53,889 bases of DNA from Confluentibacter sediminis (GCF_003258355.1 NZ_QKPO01000024.1:1-53889), one strand, 5' to 3'; positions 43,251-51,903 are shown, numbered from the stretch's first letter. Notes: generated by a model from the sequence alone, not told the origin. Numbers and translations are program-made.

Positions 43251-45023
43251 TTACCATCCTGGGTTTTGTTTAAACGCATCAAACATGAGCGCATCGCTTA
43301 AAGGAATTGGCCATTTGTAATGTTTTTGATCGAATGTTCTTGTAAAATATGGTTCTGTAGCTCTTTCAATTTTATAACCCGTAGGTGCAGCAGCATCTTC
43401 TGTGAAATTATCTGCGAAATATTGTTTGTATTCCTGTTTGCTGGCATCACCCCATCTCGATAGATCAAAAAAGCGTTTGCCTTCTAAATAAAGTTCTACA
43501 GCTCTTTCATTTTTAATACGATCTCGGAAGGTCTCTTTGCTTGTTAGATATATAGCACTTATTGGAGGCATTTTAACACGTGCCCTTACAATGTTAACCG
43601 CTTCTACGGCACTAATGGAAGCTCCTGGTAAGGTGTGGTTAGGGCCTCCAATCTCATTTGCAGCCTCTGCATATTGTAAAAGGATATCAGCTAATCTAAA
43701 ATAAATAACATGTGTAAATGGTGGTGCAGATCCAGACCACTGATCTACATTTTTACCCCAGAATTTTCTAGCCATATAACCCAAATGAGCATCACCAGGC
43801 TGACTATTTCTTTCGGAGCCACCTTGGTATAATTCTAAATATTTATCAGACAAACTGGTCCATCGTTCCCCATTAAATAAAATAGAATGATAAAATCTAG
43901 GGTCTCTATTTACAAAAGGGTTTTGAGAGTCAAAGCTAGGGTCATCTTTTATAGATAAACCATTCAAAGTTTCAAATCTATCCACAAAGGTTGCAGATGG
44001 TGTGAATCCTTGTGTGACATTCTTACCTTGAATACTGGTCGTAGTTAATACACGATATGCATCACCAGCGCCATTCATAGCAGCATAGTTTTCCCAAATA
44101 ATTTCATCATGATAAGGTTGGTACATAAAAATACTATCGAAACTAGCCGCATATTCAATAGTTTCAATACCTCCTGACGGTATTTTGTAGGTTACTTTAT
44201 CCTTTCCTTTAGATTGAATTAATTTATATCTGTTGTTACCAAAAGGACCTAATTTAGACAATAAGTCCCATGATGCTTGTGCAGCAAGTTCCCATTTGGC
44301 AATATCGTTTGTGGGATTGTTGCTTGGGCTTGCGCTAAATAAAAGGGCAGACGCTTTAACAGCCAATGCAGCCCCCTTTTCTGGTCTACCTAGATTTTGT
44401 ATATCCCATCTTTCAGGTAACAATACAGCTGCAGAATCGCAATCTGCAGCAATTTTTAATGCTGTCTCATGGTAAGAAAGGCGAGGCAGTTCAAAATTAT
44501 CAGATGCATTGAAAGATTTGGTAATATATGGCATGCCCCCTTGACGTTTAAGCATCTCATAGTAATACCAAGCTCTCATAAAATGTGCTTGACCTTTCAG
44601 TTCATCTAATTCTCCTTGCGTTGCGCCTTCTAAACGAGGAAGGTATTCAAGGGTTTTATTAGCGATACGTATGCTCGACCAAGCATTCCAAACACCATAA
44701 AACTGAAGTGCTTGACCTGTATTATAAGATCTTAACCAATCGCCACTTTGTGCAATAGGCATGGTCTCCCAGTTAATAGAGTTAACATAACCCTCGTCGC
44801 TCAAAGCTGCTATATAACTATAATCTGCAGCACTTAGATAGTTTAGTAAATGTTTATACATACCATCTTCATACTCTCTAAACTTAAAGTAGTCTTGTAG
44901 TAAGTCCTCTTCTGGGATTCCAGCAGAGTCCTGAACTTTATCAAGGTAATCTTCACAACCAGTAAAACTAATTATTGCAGAAAAACCTAGGATAACCGAT
45001 AAATAATTTATTGCTCTTTTCAT
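43251..45023 (-). CDS. SusD/RagB-type surface binding lipoprotein (first pair)
   Basis: 590 residues from the ATG at 45023 (MKRAINYLSVILGFSAIISF), lipobox FTGC. SusD features: the N-terminal GQAHFMRAWYYYEMLKRQGG helix region, AVKASALLFSASPSN, DILLQYAEAANEIGG, the C-terminal FRDRIKNERAVELYLEGKRF followed by FDLSRWG, and a final KHYKWPIPLSDAL and NPGW. A surface lid for the SusC at 45040. It lies 16 bp after that gene and 32 bp before the second SusC. Confidence 0.92.
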   Translation of the reverse strand: MKRAINYLSVILGFSAIISFTGCEDYLDKVQDSAGIPEEDLLQDYFKFREYEDGMYKHLLNYLSAADYSYIAALSDEGYVNSINWETMPIAQSGDWLRSYNTGQALQFYGVWNAWSSIRIANKTLEYLPRLEGATQGELDELKGQAHFMRAWYYYEMLKRQGGMPYITKSFNASDNFELPRLSYHETALKIAADCDSAAVLLPERWDIQNLGRPEKGAALAVKASALLFSASPSNNPTNDIAKWELAAQASWDLLSKLGPFGNNRYKLIQSKGKDKVTYKIPSGGIETIEYAASFDSIFMYQPYHDEIIWENYAAMNGAGDAYRVLTTTSIQGKNVTQGFTPSATFVDRFETLNGLSIKDDPSFDSQNPFVNRDPRFYHSILFNGERWTSLSDKYLELYQGGSERNSQPGDAHLGYMARKFWGKNVDQWSGSAPPFTHVIYFRLADILLQYAEAANEIGGPNHTLPGASISAVEAVNIVRARVKMPPISAIYLTSKETFRDRIKNERAVELYLEGKRFFDLSRWGDASKQEYKQYFADNFTEDAAAPTGYKIERATEPYFTRTFDQKHYKWPIPLSDALMFDAFKQNPGW

Positions 45024-45039
45024 GTTTCTGATTTTTTTA

Positions 45040-48000
45040 TTAGAATTTTGCACGAAGTTCTAAAGTGTATCTTTTCATTTGAGGATAAGCCCCAAAATCA
45101 ACTCCAAAATTGGATCCTTCTGGATCACCACCCCATTTACGTTTTCTCCAAGTCCATAGGTTTGTTCCAATTATGCCCAGTTCTAAACTTTTAATACCGA
45201 TGGCTTTTTTAATGCTTTCAGATTGGATGGCGTAACGAAGGTTTGCACTTCTTAAGCGTATATATTTGCCTTCAACCATTGAAAAGTCGCTAATTTGATA
45301 ATTGTATTGTTTACTAGCTTCAGCATGAACAGCAGGAAACTCAGGATTAGTATTTGTAGGTGTCCAATGGTTTGCATGAGCCGTATAAGCATTGTCTTTA
45401 TTTTCAGTAAATGGATATAAGTAAAATAACCCCCCTTGACGCATTGGTGTTTGCACACTGCTAATACCATAAAAGTTTAATTCCACAGATAAGTTTTTAT
45501 AACCACCACTTAGCGTACCGTTCCAGGTAACATTAGGAATTGAAGGACTTTCCGCAACCACACGGTCTTGACCATCTATAGTACCATCACCATTAAAATC
45601 AAGGAATTTAAAATCTCCAACAATTGGATTGCCGCCACCTACTTTAGGATATAAAAATAAGTCATCAAAGTTTTGATAAAAACCTTGTGTGACGATGCCG
45701 GTAGCAGGGGTATAAGAACCCATTCTTCTGGCAATATCAACAGGTTTTCCTTCTGCTTTAAGATTAAAAGGAATATTGTCTGATTCATCATAATAGACCA
45801 TTCTGTTTTCTGAAGCAGAAATATTACCCGTAAACATAATATAAGACCCATCATTAAAGGCTTTGTTAAAGCCTAATTCGATTTCAAAACCATGACTTTT
45901 AGAAGACCCAATGTTTGCTTGAATAGAAGGAACACCTACCCAAGATGGAACTCTTTGCCTAGATTGAAGCATATCCTCTCTACGTTCATCAAATAAATCC
46001 ACATTCAGAGTTATAAGATTATTTAAAAAGCCTAATTCAAAACCTAAATTTTGCTTATACGCTTTCTCCCAAGTAGCATCTAGTATAGGAAGATTGCCTT
46101 CGTATATGTAATCATAAGGTTGTAATGGATAACCAAAATTGGTTCCAATGATGTTTCCATAACTATCAAGACGTTTAGAGTATTCAGAAAGATATAACCA
46201 CCTGCTAATGCCTGCATCACTACCTACAACACCATAAGAATATTTAATCTTTAACATATTAATGGACTCTTTAAGGTTGCCAAAAAACTTTTCGTTAGAG
46301 ATAACCCAGCCACCTGCCGCCGCAGGAAAAGTACCAAAACGAAGTCCTGGCGCAAATTTTTCAGAGCCAGTATGAGCCACACTCGCTTCAAAGAAAAAGC
46401 GATCATCATAATTGTAATTAATATTCCCTACCCAGTTTTCTTCGTAGCTAGGAAAATAGTATAATTGATCTCCAATAGATTTTCTACGGCTAAAAAGTCC
46501 TAATCCAGATATGGTATGCTTGTCAAAAGTGCGAGTATAACCTAAAGAATATTGAAAATATTGACTTCTCCAACCCTTAAAAATATTTTCAGAATTATTC
46601 ACCTGCAAAGATGGCTGAGGAGTATCTAAATCAAGACCACCAAAATTGTCATACCTAGACCATTCTTGGGTGTCTGGATCTAAATAGTAACCAAAGTATT
46701 GTGGTAACCAATAATTTTTTTGATAAACCACATTGGAGTTATAAGAATATAAAAAATTTGTAGATAACCCTTTAGTAATAAAATCAAGCTTTTGGTCAAA
46801 CTTAATATCAACATTAAGTTCATTGGCCTTAAATCTATTAAAACCTTGTGCCCCTAACCAGTTCATTTCAACCTCTCCTTGTGCTGGGTTAATATAGGGT
46901 CTAGGTCCTGTTTGATTGTAAGGGATTACATTATCAGGGTATTGAGCTAAAGCTTCAGCAGGATAAAAAGGCATGGAAGTTACTGGTTCATACCATATAG
47001 GTTGGGTAAAAGTATCTTCTGGTTTTCCCCAAGCTTTAACATTACCACCTAAATTAACAGACAGTTTTGTGGTTTTAGAAATATTAAAATCAAGATTATT
47101 TTTAAAATTATACCTTGTACTACCATAATGAGCATTTTGTTTATCATAGTCATAAGGGAATTTATCACCAACAGCCCAAATATCACCTTCTTTAAGAAAC
47201 CCTATAGAAGCATAATATTGCACAAAGTTATTACCACCGCTGGCATTAAGATTATAAGTTTGGTCAAAACCAGGCTTAAAATAATAATCCATCCAATCGG
47301 TATCAGAATATAAATAAGGAAGGTCCTGTGTTCTATAATGCTCTAAAATTTCATCAGAAACCATTAAGTTCCACAAACCATCATTCGCCCAAGCTTCATT
47401 TCTTAATTTCATGGTGTCGTAAGCATTCATATATTCAGGAAGTATGGCAGCTTCTTTCATAGAAAAACTTGTGGAAAAATCCAGTTCAATGGCACCTTTT
47501 CTACCTCTTTTAGTAGTAACTATAATAACACCATTCGCGCCCTTCACACCGTAAACGGCTGTAGAGGAAGCATCCTTAAGAATAGAGATAGACTCAATAT
47601 CATTAGGGTCTAAGTTGGAAAAAGTTCTTTCAACACCATCAACAATAAAGAGTGGGGTATTATTTCCCATGGATGAGTTCCCACGAATGGACATCTGTAT
47701 AGGTGAAGCAGCATAATAACCTCCTAAGGCCTCTTCCCCAGGTGTAGGATCAGTCATTATAACAGTTAAACCAGGTAATCTTCCCTGCAAACTGTTTTCT
47801 ACACTACTACCCATGCGTACCGACATAAGTTTATCTCCTGATATTTTGGAGATAGCACCTACAACCGTTTCTTGTTTTTGAGCTTTACCGAAAGCCACAA
47901 TAACAACATCATCGAGGGTTTCTTGATTAGGGACTAACGTTACATTGATGTTCGTTTTTCCATTAATAGGAATTTCTTGAGTTTTATATCCCACATAGGA

Positions 48001-48267
48001 AAAAACTAAAGTTTCGTTGTTAGATGCCGAAATAGAAAATTTGCCATCGAAATCCGTAGATGTACCACGATCAGAGGCTCCTTTTACCAAAACGGTTGCA
48101 CCAATTGCTGCTAAGCCATCAGAATCATTTACTGTACCTGTTATTATTTGTCGCTGCGCATACACTGCGAAACTAAAAATAAACAAGAAAACAAATAGTA
48201 TTCTGTTGCGAAGCAAACTGTATTTACCTGGTATTCCTCTACTAGGGATAAAGTTGATTTTTTTCAT
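45040..48267 (-). CDS. SusC/RagA-type TonB-dependent transporter (first pair)
   Basis: 1075 residues. A signal region (LLRNRILFVFLFIFSFAVYAQ, preceded by a Lys/Arg leader) is followed by a carboxypeptidase-regulatory-like domain (about 40-115: GTVNDSDGLAAIGATVLVKG), a TonB-box-like stretch (DDVVIVAFGKAQKQE), a plug (about 125-255) with the canonical SILKDASSTAVYGVKGANGV and IIVTTKRG, and a barrel ending RYTLELRAKF. It imports oligomers across the outer membrane using TonB energy. First gene of the SusCD series. About 990 bp without a gene lie upstream and hold two copies of the dyad motif. A SusC of this type beside arabinofuranosidase-like and hydroxyproline genes points to a glycopeptide or arabinan-like ligand. 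Confidence 0.95.
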   Translation of the reverse strand: MKKINFIPSRGIPGKYSLLRNRILFVFLFIFSFAVYAQRQIITGTVNDSDGLAAIGATVLVKGASDRGTSTDFDGKFSISASNNETLVFSYVGYKTQEIPINGKTNINVTLVPNQETLDDVVIVAFGKAQKQETVVGAISKISGDKLMSVRMGSSVENSLQGRLPGLTVIMTDPTPGEEALGGYYAASPIQMSIRGNSSMGNNTPLFIVDGVERTFSNLDPNDIESISILKDASSTAVYGVKGANGVIIVTTKRGRKGAIELDFSTSFSMKEAAILPEYMNAYDTMKLRNEAWANDGLWNLMVSDEILEHYRTQDLPYLYSDTDWMDYYFKPGFDQTYNLNASGGNNFVQYYASIGFLKEGDIWAVGDKFPYDYDKQNAHYGSTRYNFKNNLDFNISKTTKLSVNLGGNVKAWGKPEDTFTQPIWYEPVTSMPFYPAEALAQYPDNVIPYNQTGPRPYINPAQGEVEMNWLGAQGFNRFKANELNVDIKFDQKLDFITKGLSTNFLYSYNSNVVYQKNYWLPQYFGYYLDPDTQEWSRYDNFGGLDLDTPQPSLQVNNSENIFKGWRSQYFQYSLGYTRTFDKHTISGLGLFSRRKSIGDQLYYFPSYEENWVGNINYNYDDRFFFEASVAHTGSEKFAPGLRFGTFPAAAGGWVISNEKFFGNLKESINMLKIKYSYGVVGSDAGISRWLYLSEYSKRLDSYGNIIGTNFGYPLQPYDYIYEGNLPILDATWEKAYKQNLGFELGFLNNLITLNVDLFDERREDMLQSRQRVPSWVGVPSIQANIGSSKSHGFEIELGFNKAFNDGSYIMFTGNISASENRMVYYDESDNIPFNLKAEGKPVDIARRMGSYTPATGIVTQGFYQNFDDLFLYPKVGGGNPIVGDFKFLDFNGDGTIDGQDRVVAESPSIPNVTWNGTLSGGYKNLSVELNFYGISSVQTPMRQGGLFYLYPFTENKDNAYTAHANHWTPTNTNPEFPAVHAEASKQYNYQISDFSMVEGKYIRLRSANLRYAIQSESIKKAIGIKSLELGIIGTNLWTWRKRKWGGDPEGSNFGVDFGAYPQMKRYTLELRAKF

Positions 48268-48650
48268 AAAATTTGGTTTTTCAAGGTTTGTTAGACCATT
48301 TCAATTGCTAAGGTTAGACTTCAAAGGGTTAAAATTTTTATAAAAAGATTATACTATAATGTTATTTTTTTGGTTGAACTCTATGTTATAATTTTCTGTG
48401 ATAATTGTCTTTGGTATTTTAAATTCTTAAAAAGAATTAGTTCTGTTTTAAAACTCTATTAAACATTATTGAATAATTAATTTTATATTAATTGGCATTG
48501 AGTGTTATCTTAAAATGATTATTATCTCGATTTCGTCAAAACGATATAACAAGCATATTTTTAACCAAGTAGTTTTTTGTTTAATTGATGATGGTTTGGG
48601 GTTTGGTAAAATTAGAATGTTAATATTTTATTAAATAAACATAATTAGCA

Positions 48651-48670
48651 GAAACTAATACTATATTAAC
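48651..48670. promoter_or_regulatory. shared dyad operator candidate, site 4 (SusCD operon)
   Basis: GAAACTAATACTATATTAAC, almost the same as site 1 and sharing the 13-bp core of site 2. It lies 384-403 bp upstream of the first SusC start. Confidence 0.6.
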
Positions 48671-48807
48671 TTATTTCAGAATATTTGCCGGAATGTTGAA
48701 TAAAATACACGTGTTTGTCAGTTTTTATGAATATATCGTAAGAATTTAGTGTTATTGATTAATTCTAGTCAACATGCTTTAAACCCCATGTTAAATTATT
48801 GTAATGA

Positions 48808-48820
48808 TAATATGATATTA
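48808..48820. promoter_or_regulatory. shared dyad operator candidate, site 5
   Basis: TAATATGATATTA, a perfect 6-1-6 dyad like site 1, within GATAATATGATATTAATC. It lies about 140 bp upstream of site 4. It lacks the GAAA flank. Confidence 0.35.
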
Positions 48821-49037
48821 ATCATATGAGTTTCAAATAATAGATTCACCAATGCCTTAACTGGTTATTTTACCCAACAACTTCTTTCTATAATTTATTT
48901 AGTCATTAAAAACCTATACAATGTTTTTTTGCCAGTCTGTATCATAGAAGCTTATTATACTTCAATACATCGGCTATAGATGTGTTAAGAATTTAATTAA
49001 TAAAGCGTGCGCTCTCAAAGTCTGTAATGCTCCGCTC

Positions 49038-49058
49038 CCCGAAGTTTGCAACTTCGGG
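49038..49058. repeat. REP-like perfect hairpin
   Basis: CCCGAAGTT-TGC-AACTTCGGG: 9-bp perfect stem with loop TGC. The same design (AGTT-TGC-AACT core) occurs three times at 50630, 50800 and 50970, and as GAAGTT-TTC-AACTTC at 52548. Confidence 0.75.
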
Positions 49059-49151
49059 CTAATAAAAAAATAAAAGCCAGTTCTTCGAAATCTGTAATGC
49101 GCTGTGCAAAGTTCTCCAACAACCAAAAACCACCAACCAACAACCAAAAAA

Positions 49152-49215
49152 GTAATATATTGCATACATAAACAATATAACTACAAAAGGGTTGATATTT
49201 ATTGTGGTTATACAA
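49152..49215 (+). repeat. 64-bp leader repeat, copy 1
   Basis: From GTAATATATTGCATA to ATTGTGGTTATACAA. It is repeated at 51166-51230 and 52623-52686, each time shortly upstream of a plus-strand gene. The preceding CCAACAACC-rich stretch is also shared with copy 2. It could carry a promoter or be a cassette boundary piece. Confidence 0.75.
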
Positions 49216-49258
49216 TTCTTGGAGATAATATGAAAAAAAATAAACCGTCACACCTATA

Positions 49259-49990
49259 ATGAAAGATCATGACATTAAGAGAATTTCAAGACTAACTGCA
49301 ATTCTAACCCAAATGCAAACGAAACGCCTGTTGACGGCCACAGAATTGGCGGACAAATTTGCGGTCAGTGTACGCACCATTTACAGAGACATCAAAGCAT
49401 TAGAACAAGCAGGTGTACCTATCCTAATGCAAGAAGGGAAAGGCTACACTTTAATGGAAGGGTATAAAATACCACCTGTAATGTTTTCGGAAAGTGAAGC
49501 CAACGCATTGATTACAGTAGAACAATTAGTGAATAAAAACAGAGATAGCTCACTTATTAAAGAATACACGGGAGCAATCAATAAGATAAAAGCTGTTCTA
49601 CGATATTCCACCAGAGAAAAAATAGAACTGCTATCAAAGCGAGTTGCTATTAGTCCTGCCATATCGGGCTCAAATACGAGTAATTCATTAATGCTAATTC
49701 AAAATGCCTTAACAAAGTTTCAAGTGCTTAACATCACCTATCAAGGAGAAAATTTAAAAGGAAAAACTGAAAGACCAATAGAACCCTTTGCATTATATTA
49801 CAGTTTACAAGAAAATTGGACGCTTATCGCTTATTGCAGATTAAGAATGGATTACCGGATGTTTCGGTTGGACAGAATTTTGAAAATTCAACAAACCGAT
49901 TTAAAGTTTCTACCACATAAACTGACACTACAGGAATATTTAGCAGAAAAAGAAAAAAAGTTCAACACCCCTGACAACCCTTTGTCATAA
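49259..49990 (+). CDS. WYL-domain helix-turn-helix transcriptional regulator (YafY-like)
   Basis: 243 residues. An N-terminal winged helix-turn-helix (about 8-62: RLLTATELADKFAVSVRTIY then RDIKALEQAGVPI) is followed by a linker and a C-terminal WYL-type domain (about 145-225: QVLNITYQGENLKGKTERPI, ALYYSLQENWTLIAYCRLRM, DYRMFRLDRI). Regulators of this type sense small ligands or nucleic acids and often control neighbouring genes. It lies 41 bp before a VOC-family gene with the same direction; the two are probably an operon. The gene follows leader repeat 1. Confidence 0.88.
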   Translation: MKDHDIKRISRLTAILTQMQTKRLLTATELADKFAVSVRTIYRDIKALEQAGVPILMQEGKGYTLMEGYKIPPVMFSESEANALITVEQLVNKNRDSSLIKEYTGAINKIKAVLRYSTREKIELLSKRVAISPAISGSNTSNSLMLIQNALTKFQVLNITYQGENLKGKTERPIEPFALYYSLQENWTLIAYCRLRMDYRMFRLDRILKIQQTDLKFLPHKLTLQEYLAEKEKKFNTPDNPLS

Positions 49991-50031
49991 AGTGAATTTA
50001 TTTTTGCTAAATAATTTTAAAATTTAAGCAT

Positions 50032-50442
50032 ATGAATTTAGTATCCATTCGCATTATTACTGCCGATATAAACGGTTTGGTGAAATTTTATGAGCAGGTA
50101 ACCAGAATAAAGATAGTGCAATACACACCAGATTTTGCAGAATTGCAAACAAAAACAGCAACCTTAGCCATAGGAAGCACAAGAACATTGCAGTTTTTCG
50201 GTGGAGAAAATGTCGCTCAGGCTTCACAAAATCGCAGTGCTATTATTGAGTTTTTGGTAGAGGACGTAGAAAAAGATTATGAAAGATTAGCCGATTTCCT
50301 GAAACCCTATATCGTTCAGGAACCAACAACAATGCCCTGGGGAAACAAATCACTTTTATTCCATGACCCTGATGGCAATTTAGTTAACCTGTTTACACCT
50401 ACAACACCAGAAACAATCAAAAAATTTGAAAGTAAAAAATAA
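50032..50442 (+). CDS. VOC family (glyoxalase/bleomycin-resistance-like) protein
   Basis: 136 residues with the beta-alpha-beta-beta-beta pattern of vicinal oxygen chelate proteins: VSIRIITADINGLVKFYEQV at the start, FLVEDVEKDYERLADFL in the middle and LLFHDPDGNLVNLFTPTTPE at the end, where the Asp/Asn-rich loop is typical. The metal ligands are not clearly conserved. It may be an antibiotic-binding or small-molecule enzyme. Paired with the WYL regulator upstream. Confidence 0.85.
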   Translation: MNLVSIRIITADINGLVKFYEQVTRIKIVQYTPDFAELQTKTATLAIGSTRTLQFFGGENVAQASQNRSAIIEFLVEDVEKDYERLADFLKPYIVQEPTTMPWGNKSLLFHDPDGNLVNLFTPTTPETIKKFESKK

Positions 50443-50460
50443 GCACTAACCACTAACATT

Positions 50461-50569
50461 TTGTATCAGTAATGACAGACGATGTGGTAAATATCAACGT
50501 TTGTAGGCCGCCCAAACTTCATAGCAGTTTTACAAGAAGTTACTATATCGTCTGCCACTACTCATACGA
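50461..50569. repeat. long imperfect inverted repeat
   Basis: Two 30-nt arms (50461-50490 and 50540-50569) match at 24 of 30 positions in reverse complement. Five of the six differences are transitions. The loop is 49 nt. It follows the VOC gene and starts a few bases after an AAC, as with the attC-like sites. It could also be the stem of a structured RNA or of a terminator. Confidence 0.65.
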
Positions 50570-50625
50570 TTTTCCCTTCCCAATATTTAAAAATGACCCA
50601 CTTTTACCCGCTGTTCCCTAGTATC

Positions 50626-51136
50626 GCTACCGCCAGTTTGCAACTGGTGGGGTAAGAGTAAGAAAAATAAAGAATAGCCCCACTTTTCACTGTCTTTTGG
50701 GAATATTAGATACCTTTTCAGGTTACAAGCCATCGCGGTAAAACAATGTTTTATAAAAGTAAAGGTAATCCCATCATCCCAAACTAAAAATTTACGCTAC
50801 CGCCAGTTTGCAACTGGTGGGGCAAGAGTAAGAAAAATAAAGAACAGCTCCACTTTTCACTGTCTTTTGGGAATATTAGATACCTTTTCAGGTTACAAGC
50901 CATCGCGGTAAAACAATGTTTTATAAAAGTAAAGGCAATCCTATCATCCCAAACTAAAAATTTACGCTACCGCCAGTTTGCAACTGGTGGGGTAAGAGTA
51001 AGAACAATAAAGAATAGCCCCACTTTTCACTGTCTTTTGGTGAATATTAGATACCTTTTCAGGTTATAACCTATCGCGGTAAAACAATGTTTTATAAAAG
51101 CAAAGACAATCCCATCATCCCAAACGAAAAAAACCA
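50626..51136. repeat. three tandem 170-bp repeats derived from a transposase 3' end
   Basis: Units start at 50626, 50796 and 50966 (the third has one extra base). Each begins with the REP-like hairpin CCGCCAGTT-TGC-AACTGGTGG. Read on the minus strand each then encodes a short relic (ACNLKRYLIFPKDSEKW) matching the C-terminal AYNLKKYL region of the IS1182-type transposase at 894-2471. Non-functional. The array accounts for most of the gap 50443-51253, together with the inverted repeat at 50461 and leader repeat 2. Confidence 0.8.
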
Positions 51137-51165
51137 ACAACCACCAACCAACAACCATTGAAAAA

Positions 51166-51230
51166 GTAATATATTGCATATATAAACGATATAACTACAA
51201 TAGGATGGGTATTTTATTGTGGTTATACAA
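51166..51230 (+). repeat. 64-bp leader repeat, copy 2
   Basis: Nearly identical to copy 3 (52623-52686) and close to copy 1. It ends in GGTTATACAA and runs directly into GTGTTGGCAAGC, the boundary arm of the TPM-domain gene. Confidence 0.75.
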
Positions 51231-51253
51231 GTGTTGGCAAGCATTAAAAAGAC

Positions 51254-51748
51254 ATGAAAAAAACGAGCTCAATTTTATTAATGGTATTCTGCTTTGTCCT
51301 GACCGCATGTGGACAGACGAATAAAGAAAACTCAAACCTTCCGCAGCCAAAAGGATTTGTAAACGATTTTGAAAACTTGCTGATGGATCGACAAGAAGAA
51401 TATCTTGACAGCCTTATCATTGACTACGAAAAACAAACCAAGATAGAAATTGCCATTGTTACTTTAGACAGCACCATGACATCAGCAGAAACGTTTGACA
51501 ACTACACATTAGAATTAGCAAATTATTGGGGAGTCGGAAAAAAGGACTTAGACAATGGAGTTCTAATTGGCGTTTCATCGACATTACGAAGAATCATAAT
51601 CCAGAATGGTCTTGGTATTGAAGAGATTCTAAGTGATGAAGAGACTAAGAAAATAATAGATGCCTTTTTCATACCTAACTTTAAGAATGGAGACTATTTC
51701 GAAGGTATCAAACTAGGATTGATAGAAGTAATGGAAAAATTAAAATAA
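51254..51748 (+). CDS. TPM-domain lipoprotein
   Basis: 164 residues with a lipoprotein signal (LLMVFCFVLTACG, Cys19). The body is a TPM domain (TLP18.3/Psb32/MOLO-1 family, about 35-160): FVNDFENLLMDRQEEYLDSL, IEIAIVTLDST, ANYWGVGKKDLDNGVLIGVS, RRIIIQNGLGIEEILSDEET. TPM proteins are periplasmic or membrane-attached, some with acid phosphatase activity, many of unknown role. The gene is enclosed by perfectly complementary 10-bp arms, GTTGGCAAGC (51233-51242) and GCTTGCCAAC (51753-51762), i.e. it forms a cassette-like unit with one ORF and no own operon partner. Confidence 0.85.
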   Translation: MKKTSSILLMVFCFVLTACGQTNKENSNLPQPKGFVNDFENLLMDRQEEYLDSLIIDYEKQTKIEIAIVTLDSTMTSAETFDNYTLELANYWGVGKKDLDNGVLIGVSSTLRRIIIQNGLGIEEILSDEETKKIIDAFFIPNFKNGDYFEGIKLGLIEVMEKLK

Positions 51749-51766
51749 AAACGCTTGCCAACAAAA

Positions 51767-51871
51767 ACTATAAGCAAGCGGGGCGACAGTGAATAACGAA
51801 ACTATAAAATTATTAACCAACTTTCGGCTTGGCTGACATGAAAGAGTATCTAAAGCCCGCCAGCTCATAGT
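51767..51871. other. attC-like long hairpin between two cassette-like genes
   Basis: ACTATAAGCAAGCGGGGC (51767-51784) pairs imperfectly with GCCCGCCAGCTCATAGT (51855-51871), leaving one unpaired G and three mismatches. Outside them lie AAC (51760-51762) and GTT (51878-51880). The element of about 120 bp separates the TPM gene from the next ORF. I recall very similar spacer sequences between unrelated small genes in other flavobacteria, from memory only. Confidence 0.5.
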
Positions 51872-51903
51872 CAAACTGTTGTAGGTAATATTGATAAAAC
51901 GAA

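Larger units (their letters stand above)
48268..49258. other. long upstream region of the SusCD series
   Basis: About 990 bp without a credible gene. The left 550 bp hold the dyad motifs at 48651 and 48808 and should contain the SusC promoter and a long leader. The right part, from about 49000, belongs to the accessory segment: a perfect REP-like hairpin (49038-49058) and one copy of the 64-bp leader repeat (49152-49215) in front of the WYL regulator. Confidence 0.6.

Noticed and set aside
45040-48267. Siderophore-type receptor
   Set aside because: SusC plug signature and an adjacent SusD gene make it a glycan/peptide importer; the true siderophore-type receptor is at 6981-9320.
11884-48670. 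Collagen-utilisation locus
   Set aside because: Hydroxyproline and prolyl peptidases would fit, but collagen carries no arabinofuranose, so the GH127-like and GH43 enzymes would be unexplained. Kept only as an alternative.
50626-51136. Possible CRISPR array
   Set aside because: The 170-bp units are repeated as a whole, without short direct repeats separated by unique spacers, and there are no cas genes.
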